Under the pieces are notes generated by a model. The model was not told the origin of the DNA, searched no databases, and saw nothing but the letters and a program-made list of their open reading frames with translations. The position numbers and the translations under genes were made by a program. From the IMG/VR virus record IMGVR_UViG_3300027973_000070, positions 1 to 53,933 of that record: a stretch of DNA of 53,933 nucleotides, one strand, 5' to 3'. Source of the stretch: a virus. Positions 32,277 through 38,497 of this stretch are shown here, piece by piece (position 1 is the first letter of the stretch; every line of letters begins with the position of its first letter).

Positions 32277-33040
32277 TTTGAATATTTTCCATCTATGATT
32301 TTTTGGAAATTTGTTGCATTAACGACCCATTCCAAATCTGGTCGCCACGTTCTGCCTTGCGACTCAAACCCGGTTGACAGGGTCGTGTCGTTTGCAATGT
32401 AGCCAAAAAAGCTGTCCCACCATTGGACGCCTGCTCCCTGCGTCTCGTAGCCCTCTGGGCTGTACTGGCTTGGTTTGCTGGCTTGGTTCCACCTCTGCCT
32501 CAGATTTGCCCTGCGATTCCCCTCCCAGATTCTTGGCTGGGCAAGGTGGGGTAGATGCTTTGACCAAAGTTTGAGAATCACATCCTGCGGACAGGCCATC
32601 AGCTTTGCTGTGGACAAAGAAGGTTTACCTTCTTGTATTAAAGATGGTTCTTGGTTACTGGTTATTGGTTCTTGGTTATTGGTTAGTTGAACGTCCGTTT
32701 GAACGTCCGTTGGACGGGCGTTAGACCTTCGTTCAGCAGAAGCCTTGCCAGCACGCGATGCTTGGTCAACCTTTGACCTGTAGTGTGCAATTTCTTTGTC
32801 GGCGCGATTGCTTGTCCAGCCCTCTTCGCCAAGCACGAAGAACTCTTGGAGAACCATGCCCACCTCCTGCTCATGTTCCCGCAAACCTATCTGGCGTGCA
32901 ACGGACGTTACACCGCTGTTCAACGGGCGTTCACTCAAATAGTAGGCATCAAGCAGTCTTCGATAGGCAATGTCTTCGATGGGCGACAGATGCCGAGTGT
33001 GACTGACATAGTCACCGATATTAAACTGGTAGTAGTGCAT
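32273..33040 (-). CDS. DUF1376 replication-type protein
   Basis: 255 residues from the ATG at 33040 (AAGG upstream); a TTG two codons earlier is unlikely. The N-terminal ~95 residues (MHYYQFNIGDYVSHTRHLSP, then EDIAYRRLLDAYYLSERPLN) are the DUF1376 domain found in phage replication proteins of the YdaU kind. A Gln/Asn/Pro-rich linker and a basic helical C-terminus (EGNRRANLRQRWNQASKPSQ) follow. Such proteins are thought to begin phage replication and load host machinery. A second, shorter DUF1376 gene lies directly upstream. Confidence 0.7.
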   Translation of the reverse strand: MHYYQFNIGDYVSHTRHLSPIEDIAYRRLLDAYYLSERPLNSGVTSVARQIGLREHEQEVGMVLQEFFVLGEEGWTSNRADKEIAHYRSKVDQASRAGKASAERRSNARPTDVQTDVQLTNNQEPITSNQEPSLIQEGKPSLSTAKLMACPQDVILKLWSKHLPHLAQPRIWEGNRRANLRQRWNQASKPSQYSPEGYETQGAGVQWWDSFFGYIANDTTLSTGFESQGRTWRPDLEWVVNATNFQKIIDGKYSK

Positions 33041-33141
33041 TGACAACCTTACGTTCTAGGTCAGCCGTTACTGTGGGTGGGTCTGGCAGGGCGGTAACGA
33101 ATCGCCTTTTCCCCCGCTAAGGGTAGCCATGCCCAATTCTA

Positions 33142-33462
33142 TCATAGTGCTTTTTTGGGCCTGCCGCCAAGTTTGCCTAACTCTTTGTTGACGGCCACCT
33201 GTTTGGTGTACCGGGCAATTTCTGCGTCACAGCGGCCATTGCGATAGCCGTCAACGCCCTTGACGAAGAATTCTTCCAAGACAATCTCGGTGATGTCCAA
33301 GTCAAGTTTGATTTTTCTGGCAACCGCTTCGGTATCCAAAGGGATTGGCTTTTCGCTGATGTAGTACAAATCCAACAGTCTGCGGTAGGCCAAGTCCTCG
33401 GCATCCGACAGGTGCGTGGTGTGGGTAAGGTATTCGCCCAGATAAAATTTGTACCAAATCAT
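33142..33462 (-). CDS. Short DUF1376 protein
   Basis: 106 residues that cover only the DUF1376 domain: MIWYKFYLGEYLTHTTHLSD, then EDLAYRRLLDLYYISEKPIP. It ends in a basic KLGGRPKKAL and lacks the linker and C-terminal domain of the longer homologue at 32273. It may be a duplicated, truncated copy or a dimerisation partner. The start carries the AGCGAAATG leader. Confidence 0.7.
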   Translation of the reverse strand: MIWYKFYLGEYLTHTTHLSDAEDLAYRRLLDLYYISEKPIPLDTEAVARKIKLDLDITEIVLEEFFVKGVDGYRNGRCDAEIARYTKQVAVNKELGKLGGRPKKAL

Positions 33463-33671
33463 TTCGCTGTCTTTCCAAAGATGTCGGGCCGAAGTTCAGC
33501 CCTCTTTACTTTCCTGCCAGTCTGCACTTCAATGTCTCGGGCCAGTTCTGGGCTAGGCAGTTGTCTCCCGGTCACCACCAGCGAGAACCAAGTCTTGCTG
33601 ATGCCCAGCTTGCGGGCCATTGCAATCATCGACCCCCTTGGCTTGTCCTTAAAAAATTCTTGAAGCGTCAT
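33459..33671 (-). CDS. Cro/YdaS-like helix-turn-helix regulator
   Basis: 70 residues. MTLQEFFKDKPRGSMIAMAR, then KLGISKTWFSLVVTGRQLPS, is a helix-turn-helix of the Cro or YdaS-antitoxin type with the typical QLPSPELARDIEVQTG follow-on helix. AAAGGAA precedes the ATG. It is the first gene of the minus-strand early block and diverges from the recombination block. It likely represses the divergent promoters. I see no CI-like partner. Confidence 0.75.
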   Translation of the reverse strand: MTLQEFFKDKPRGSMIAMARKLGISKTWFSLVVTGRQLPSPELARDIEVQTGRKVKRAELRPDIFGKTAK

Positions 33672-33694
33672 TGGGTTCCTTTGTGGTTAAGCGC

Positions 33695-33723
33695 ATATTA
33701 CACCCAAAAAAATAGTTGTGCAA
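33695..33723 (-). promoter_or_regulatory. Leftward early promoter
   Basis: -35 TTGCAC (33723-33718), 17-base spacer, -10 TAATAT (33700-33695), close to the sigma-70 consensus. It drives the Cro-like gene starting at 33671 and probably the entire early block. Confidence 0.65.
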
Positions 33724-33746
33724 GACAAAATTAAACGTGGTACACT
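33716..33746 (+). promoter_or_regulatory. Rightward promoter, weak, overlapping the leftward one
   Basis: TTGTGC (33716-33721) and TACACT (33741-33746) are separated by 19 bases that include ACAAAATTAAACG, the same AT-rich box as in two other promoters (reverse orientation). It overlaps the -35 of the leftward promoter, so the two cannot be used freely together. The spacing is loose, so confidence is limited. Confidence 0.4.
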
Positions 33747-33774
33747 TGAGCCAGTTTAATCCCAAAGTGAACCT

Positions 33775-33960
33775 ATGCACAACGAAATGCACGAACTCAT
33801 GCTGGAACGAATGCAAATGCTTGAAGAGGCTCTACAAAGGGCTGAGGCAGGCACTGCTAGTGGGGACGACTGGGACATCATCCGCAGTGAATGCGGGGTG
33901 TCCAAGCGGCCAATTGTGACTTTAGAAACTGTATCAATCAGGAGCGAATCATGGGACTAA
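33775..33960 (+). CDS. Small acidic helical protein
   Basis: 61 residues: MHNEMHELMLERMQMLEEAL, then QRAEAGTASGDDWDIIRSEC. First gene of the rightward block, overlapping the SSB-like start by 10 bases. The ribosome binding site is weak. Helical and acidic, function unknown. Confidence 0.6.
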   Translation: MHNEMHELMLERMQMLEEALQRAEAGTASGDDWDIIRSECGVSKRPIVTLETVSIRSESWD

Positions 33961-34604
33961 TAGCGAAAAGTAGCGGCGGCGGTGGTGGATTTACCCCCGT
34001 CCCACCGGGGATGCATCTTGCACGATGCTACCGAGTCATCGACTTGGGAACTCAAAACTCAACCTTCCAAGGAGTGGTTACAAAAAAGCCAAAGTTGATG
34101 TTTCAATTTGAGGTGCATAGTGAGGACGATGCAGGCAATCCCCTTGTCACGGACAAGGGTGAGCCAATGTCTATCTCAAAGAACTTTAGCCTCTCGCTGG
34201 CCGAAAAGGCCACACTCCGCAAGGATTTGGAGACTTGGCGGGGGAGGGCGTTCACGGGGACAGAACTCAATGGCTTTCAACTCAAGAACGTGTTGGGCGT
34301 GTGGGCAATGATTTCGGTCATCAAAGCAATGGGCAATGACGGCAATGAGTACACCAACATTTCGGCCATCATGCCCGTGCCCCCCGCAATCAAAAGGGGT
34401 GGTATGCCCCAAGGTCACAACAATTTGAAGGAGTTCTCAATTGATGAGCCTGACATGGAGTTGTTCAGCACCTTCAGCAACACCCTGAAGGAGAAAATCC
34501 AAAAGTCGCCAGAGTGGCAGGCACGGGGTAATTCAAACGCCCCAGCGCCCGTTAAAGCCCCTTCTAGTGGCTTTGATGACATGGACGATTCAATTCCCTT
34601 TTGA
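33951..34604 (+). CDS. SSB-like ssDNA-binding protein with acidic tip
   Basis: 217 residues from the ATG at 33951 (GGAGCG upstream). Gly-rich start (SSGGGGGFTPVPPGMHLARC), strand-rich body (PKLMFQFEVHSEDDAG, LKNVLGVWAMISVIKAMG), then a flexible tail ending GFDDMDDSIPF. The last residues mirror the DDDIPF tip of E. coli SSB, which docks host repair proteins. An OB-fold or recombination ssDNA binder is inferred. It could also serve as the annealing partner of the exonuclease, since no RecT/Redbeta/Erf gene is visible. Confidence 0.7.
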   Translation: MGLIAKSSGGGGGFTPVPPGMHLARCYRVIDLGTQNSTFQGVVTKKPKLMFQFEVHSEDDAGNPLVTDKGEPMSISKNFSLSLAEKATLRKDLETWRGRAFTGTELNGFQLKNVLGVWAMISVIKAMGNDGNEYTNISAIMPVPPAIKRGGMPQGHNNLKEFSIDEPDMELFSTFSNTLKEKIQKSPEWQARGNSNAPAPVKAPSSGFDDMDDSIPF

Positions 34605-34606
34605 CT

Positions 34607-34984
34607 ATGAGGTTGATGCGTAACCAAAACGCGGCGCACATTGATTTCTTTCAGTTCAAGGGACTGATTGAGACCAATCCCAAGGCGACGCCTTGCGACA
34701 TTGACATGGTGTTTGAGCGCAAGTGCAAATTCTTTGTTGGTGAGTGGAAGCGGGAGGGTGAAAGCATCAGTCAAGGACAGGGGTTGCTGCTGCGCAATTT
34801 GGCAAGGCAACCCCAGTTCACCGTAGTCATCATCCAAGGCAACACGGACGGTGAGACGGTGGTGGAGAAGTTTGAGCAACTCTGCGTAGACGGGGTTTTT
34901 AGGTTGCGTGGGAAGTCTTTTGATGACCTCAAAAAATTTGTTACGCGGTGGTACAACTGGGCAAATGCCCAAGAATTTCAATAG
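34607..34984 (+). CDS. PD-(D/E)XK nuclease-like protein
   Basis: 125 residues. The pattern PCDIDMVFERKCKFFVGEWK gives Asp31/33, Glu46 and Lys48, then GQGLLLRNLAR with Gln57, as in PD-(D/E)XK enzymes. Small size fits the VRR-like or phage DNA-junction nucleases. The ATG at 34607 follows the SSB-like stop directly, hence likely coupling. Substrate unknown; a DNA-processing role in recombination is inferred. Confidence 0.6.
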   Translation: MRLMRNQNAAHIDFFQFKGLIETNPKATPCDIDMVFERKCKFFVGEWKREGESISQGQGLLLRNLARQPQFTVVIIQGNTDGETVVEKFEQLCVDGVFRLRGKSFDDLKKFVTRWYNWANAQEFQ

Positions 34985-34992
34985 GAAAAATC

Positions 34993-35199
34993 ATGGCAAC
35001 TAGGATTTATATCGTCGGCTCTTTGGATGGCACTACGCGCCTTGTTCGCGCAGCCACGCCCCATCAGGCCATCAGTCATGCTGCGCACTCGCAGTTCACC
35101 GTTCGTGTACCAACGCAAGATGAACTGGTCACCGCCGTCAGCGAAGGCGTAACCGTGGAGAACTACAAAGACCAAATGGAATTGGGAGAAATGGTATGA
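34993..35199 (+). CDS. Small hypothetical protein
   Basis: 68 residues: MATRIYIVGSLDGTTRLVRA, then ATPHQAISHAAHSQFTVRVP. AGGAAAAATC precedes the ATG. Common alongside phage SSB/exonuclease genes in my recollection; its Ala/His-rich helix resembles small regulators. No assigned role. Confidence 0.65.
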   Translation: MATRIYIVGSLDGTTRLVRAATPHQAISHAAHSQFTVRVPTQDELVTAVSEGVTVENYKDQMELGEMV

Positions 35200-35417
35200 A
35201 CACAGGAGGCCCAGCGTTTCCATTTTCGCCGTCTGATGACAGCACAATCAAGCCCCAACTTGGCATGACCCTGCGGGATTATTTTGCGGCCAAGGCGATG
35301 CAAGAAATTATTTCCAGCGATGGTGATTTTCTTGATGCTCGTTACAGTTCACCAGAAACTATTGCTAATGCGGCTTACCACATGGCAGACGCCATGCTGA
35401 ACGCGAGGGAATCATGA
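35196..35417 (+). CDS. Small conserved phage protein
   Basis: 73 residues: MNTGGPAFPFSPSDDSTIKP, then GMTLRDYFAAKAMQEIISSD. The GGPAFP and GMTLRDYFAAKAMQ motifs recur in phages of Burkholderiales and beyond. Function unknown. It overlaps both neighbours by four bases, so all are read as one unit. Confidence 0.7.
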   Translation: MNTGGPAFPFSPSDDSTIKPQLGMTLRDYFAAKAMQEIISSDGDFLDARYSSPETIANAAYHMADAMLNARES

Positions 35418-36184
35418 CTATCACAATCCCGGCAATACGAGCCAGTGAATCCAATCATTGGTACACCCGTGACGGCGTGCCACAGTACACCGTGGAGGCC
35501 AAGAAGGGCGGACAGCGCAACACTACCTTGCGTGATGCACGAACCATGAACTTGGTTCCAAGTGTCACTACAATTTTGAGTGTTGCGGCAAAACCCGCGT
35601 TGACAGCTTGGCTTCAACAACAGGTCTTGCTTGCTGCCCTCACGCTCCCGCGTCGAACAGACGAGCCTGAAAAGGAGTACGTCGACCGAATCATCAACGA
35701 CTCGAAAGAGCAAGGTCGGTCGGCGGCGGATGCTGGAACGGACATTCATGCAAGCATTCAAGGATACTATGAAGGAAGAAGCACAGGCAAACACCAAGAG
35801 AGTGTCCGCGCCTGCACATACGCAATCGACAGTTGGGTCGGACTACGAACATGGGTCAGCGAACGAGCCTTCGCTCACGAGGCAGGCTTTGGGGGAAAGT
35901 GCGACCTCTATTGTGAATCTGACGGAGGATTTGTGGCTGACATCAAAACCAAAGAGTTCACCGACCCCACAAAGGTCGATGGCTACGACGAGCATCTCAT
36001 GCAACTCTCAGCCTACCGAGTTGGCCTAGGCATTCCCAAGGCACGCTGTGCTAACGTCTTTGTCTCTCGTAGCGTTCCTGACCTTGTTGTGGTGCGCGAG
36101 TGGAGTCTTGAAGACCTTGACCGTGGTTGGGAGATGTTCGTGCATCTCCTGCAATTTTGGCAACTTAAAAACTCTCACAAATAA
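35414..36184 (+). CDS. RecB/Cas4-like PD-(D/E)XK exonuclease
   Basis: 256 residues. RecB-family nuclease motifs appear in order: PSVTTILSVAAKPALTAW (49-66), GTDIHASI (His112), FGGKCDLYC (Asp164), FVADIKTKEF (Asp176, Lys178) and MQLSAYRVG (Gln197, Tyr201). That is the set expected of a 5'-3' dsDNA exonuclease feeding strand annealing. Together with the SSB-like gene it makes a recombination module. Its stop is followed by two small genes and then a convergent junction. Confidence 0.8.
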   Translation: MTITIPAIRASESNHWYTRDGVPQYTVEAKKGGQRNTTLRDARTMNLVPSVTTILSVAAKPALTAWLQQQVLLAALTLPRRTDEPEKEYVDRIINDSKEQGRSAADAGTDIHASIQGYYEGRSTGKHQESVRACTYAIDSWVGLRTWVSERAFAHEAGFGGKCDLYCESDGGFVADIKTKEFTDPTKVDGYDEHLMQLSAYRVGLGIPKARCANVFVSRSVPDLVVVREWSLEDLDRGWEMFVHLLQFWQLKNSHK

Positions 36185-36193
36185 GGACTGAAA

Positions 36194-36415
36194 ATGTTGA
36201 GCGAAGAAACCATCAAGCAAATCTTCTTTCAGAGCGACCGTCCCCGCAAAGACCCCCTGATTGCGGATGAGGTAGACATCATTCAATTTGCTCACAACAT
36301 TGAGTTGTTTGTAGAGGTGGCATTTGCCAGAAGGGAACACGCCCGTTGCGTTGAGATTGTCAAACACATGAATTGCGCAGTTGGTGAGGCTTTAGAGAAC
36401 CAGAAACCGGGGTAA
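36194..36415 (+). CDS. Small hypothetical protein
   Basis: 73 residues: MLSEETIKQIFFQSDRPRKD, then VDIIQFAHNIELFVEVAFAR and HARCVEIVKHM. AAGGACTGAAAATG gives a clear start. Helical, with one Cys near the centre. Familiar small phage protein without a known role. Confidence 0.6.
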   Translation: MLSEETIKQIFFQSDRPRKDPLIADEVDIIQFAHNIELFVEVAFARREHARCVEIVKHMNCAVGEALENQKPG

Positions 36416-36417
36416 TC

Positions 36418-36600
36418 ATGGACAGCCTCATCGTTCACTTGGCAAAACAATACGAAGAGGGAAGTCGAGACCCAGAGGCGGTTTTGGCTTTTGCTTGCAT
36501 GGAAGCCTACCAACAAGGGTTTGATGAGGGCGTAGAGCAGGGAGAAAAGCAGATGGCGCAAACTCATATGCTCTTGATGTGTACCGCTGGACACGCATAA
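36418..36600 (+). CDS. Small acidic hypothetical protein
   Basis: 60 residues: MDSLIVHLAKQYEEGSRDPE, with two Cys (AFACMEAYQ, LLMCTAGHA). Last gene of the rightward block, ending just before the terminator that serves the opposite strand. Confidence 0.6.
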   Translation: MDSLIVHLAKQYEEGSRDPEAVLAFACMEAYQQGFDEGVEQGEKQMAQTHMLLMCTAGHA

Positions 36601-36626
36601 AAAAGCCCCCCGATTCAAGGGGGGCG
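36599..36626 (-). terminator. Rho-independent terminator of the leftward late transcript
   Basis: Reading leftward, GCCCCCC, loop TTGAATC, then GGGGGGC form a 7-bp GC stem immediately followed by seven T residues. It lies just past the stop of the transglycosylase gene (36656) and ends the leftward transcript. The opposite direction lacks a T-run, so it works mainly one way. Confidence 0.85.
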
Positions 36627-36655
36627 AAAAGGAGAGTGGCAACTGCTCCTACAAA

Positions 36656-38494
36656 TTATTCTACTGGTTCTTTGGTAAGACGATTGTAAATATCACGCCC
36701 ACCCAAACCGATAAGTCCAGCCAAGCCAGCCTTGCGTGCAGCCCGCAACGGCTTGCCCACTGGGGGTACTAGCATCGCACCCGCAGAACCAGCCTGTAGA
36801 ACCTTTAAGACGCCTTCGCTGGTGTCTCCAGCCTTGAACCGCTCCATCGCCTCTTGGTAACTCATGACGCCAACCGCGCCAGCTAAAGCGCCCAAGCCTG
36901 CACGGCCAACAATTCTTCCAGTGTTTGCGGTGAATTTGCCAGCAGGGGTTGTCGGTTCTGGCGCACGACGCAGTTTTCGTTGAGCCAATTCGGCGTTTGT
37001 TTGTGCTTGGGTCACTGCACGTTGCAGTGGAGCCGTTGTCCTTCTTTGTTCAGCAAGGACGTTGTGCTGTTGCCCAGCTTGCGCACGCTCTTGCCGTATA
37101 CGTTCCAAATCAGCCTCGTAGGAAAGCCGTTGCTGTTCGAGTTGCTGGGCTTGAGCCTCTTGCTGGATGCGTCCCTGTTCGGTTCTATTTTGCAACTCAG
37201 CTTGGCTTGCTTGGGCTTGACGGTCTATGTCAGCTTGACGTTCTGCTACTGTGGTGGGGGGCAGTTGAAGTTGCACGCCGCCCTCGGTCGTTACCAACCC
37301 AAAATCACCAGCACCAAGCCGTTTGATTTTTTCTATGTTTGCAAGGTCTTGGTCAATTAAAGCCTTGCCACCAGTTGGGCTGTCTTTTGATTTCCCCGTA
37401 GCCACATCAAGAACGGCTTCAGGCAACTGATGTTTTTGCCCAGCCTCTTGAATCATCCAGTTTCTTGTGCCCGAATCACCCTCAACTTTTGGGCCACTCG
37501 CCCTGCCCTCTCGGATTACTTGCGGAAATGGCGACGATGGTGCAGGCGGCTCAATCACTGGAGCGGCCCTTGGCACTCCCCTCAAACGCTCTTGAGCCAG
37601 ACGCTGTTCGTTTTTGAGGCGCTCAAGTACATCTTGACTTTCCCTGTAAGCATCCTCAAGGTCGCCGGGGCGGTGGGCGCTGGCATTCTCTAAATTGCGG
37701 CGTGCCAATTCCAATTTATCTTGCGCAGAAAGATTTGCCTCTTCTGCTGAAGAGAGGATTGGCTTGGCAAACATGGGGCCAGCCAAATTGATGGCCGCAC
37801 CCATATAAGCTGCTTCTGCTGGTTGAATATCGTTGGCAAAATCCTTTGCCCGCTCAAGCAAGGTTTTGGGCGGTGGAGGAGGCTTGTTCTTATCCGCTTC
37901 CGCTTGGCGTAGAGCCTCTGCCTCTTGTTCTTTTTTAAGTTTGGCTGCTTCTGACTCGTAATTTGCAAAACGACTTGGTTGTTTTGTAGCGCCAATCAGG
38001 CCAGTCTCTGCGTCATCATCCAAATCAAAATTTTGAGAAACACGCAAAGCGTATTTGCGCGTTTCTGGACGCAAAGACATGATTGCTTCGTCTGGATTGG
38101 TGTCGTATTGCTTGATGAATTCAGCGTTTGCTTTTGGGCTGGCGTTATACATCGCCACGGCAATGCGCGGACTTTTGTATTTGGTCAACAAGTCTTTCAG
38201 AATGAAGACGCCGCCTTTGATGTTGCTGTCTTCATCATCAAGGTCAATGTCTGCATTTAAATTCTTGTTGTACAAACGAGCGGTGTCAGGCATTATTTGC
38301 ATAAGACCACGCGCTCCAGCAGGGGAGGTTGTAACTTTGTCACCGCTGAAGTGATTGAACTTTCCAGCGGTCTCCGCCTCCGCAATTGCAACAGCAAACG
38401 CTGGATTCACGCCTTGGCGCTCTGCCTCTACGGCAATCTTAATCACCACATCTTGCTGAGGTTTTGACAGTGCGGTAAATTTTTTCTCGTCCAT
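36656..38494 (-). CDS. Lytic transglycosylase ejection protein
   Basis: 612 residues. The N-terminal ~160 residues are an SLT-type transglycosylase: AVAIAEAETAGKFNH with catalytic Glu (39 or 41), GARGLMQIMPDTARLYNKNL and IAVAMYNASPKAN. The middle is Gln/Glu/Arg-rich coiled coil (QAEALRQAEADKN, AQQLEQQRLSYEADLERIRQ), and the C-terminus is hydrophobic (GRAGLGALAGAVGVMSYQEA). The layout fits a virion-borne enzyme that opens peptidoglycan during entry, like T7 gp16. GGAGG precedes the ATG. Last gene of the leftward transcript. Confidence 0.75.
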   Translation of the reverse strand: MDEKKFTALSKPQQDVVIKIAVEAERQGVNPAFAVAIAEAETAGKFNHFSGDKVTTSPAGARGLMQIMPDTARLYNKNLNADIDLDDEDSNIKGGVFILKDLLTKYKSPRIAVAMYNASPKANAEFIKQYDTNPDEAIMSLRPETRKYALRVSQNFDLDDDAETGLIGATKQPSRFANYESEAAKLKKEQEAEALRQAEADKNKPPPPPKTLLERAKDFANDIQPAEAAYMGAAINLAGPMFAKPILSSAEEANLSAQDKLELARRNLENASAHRPGDLEDAYRESQDVLERLKNEQRLAQERLRGVPRAAPVIEPPAPSSPFPQVIREGRASGPKVEGDSGTRNWMIQEAGQKHQLPEAVLDVATGKSKDSPTGGKALIDQDLANIEKIKRLGAGDFGLVTTEGGVQLQLPPTTVAERQADIDRQAQASQAELQNRTEQGRIQQEAQAQQLEQQRLSYEADLERIRQERAQAGQQHNVLAEQRRTTAPLQRAVTQAQTNAELAQRKLRRAPEPTTPAGKFTANTGRIVGRAGLGALAGAVGVMSYQEAMERFKAGDTSEGVLKVLQAGSAGAMLVPPVGKPLRAARKAGLAGLIGLGGRDIYNRLTKEPVE

Positions 38495-38497
38495 GCT

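Noticed and set aside
33063-33072. AGCCGTTACT shared with the hairpin arm at 23435-23444
   Set aside because: A single 10-base match without a second arm at the right distance and without a T-tract; probably chance.
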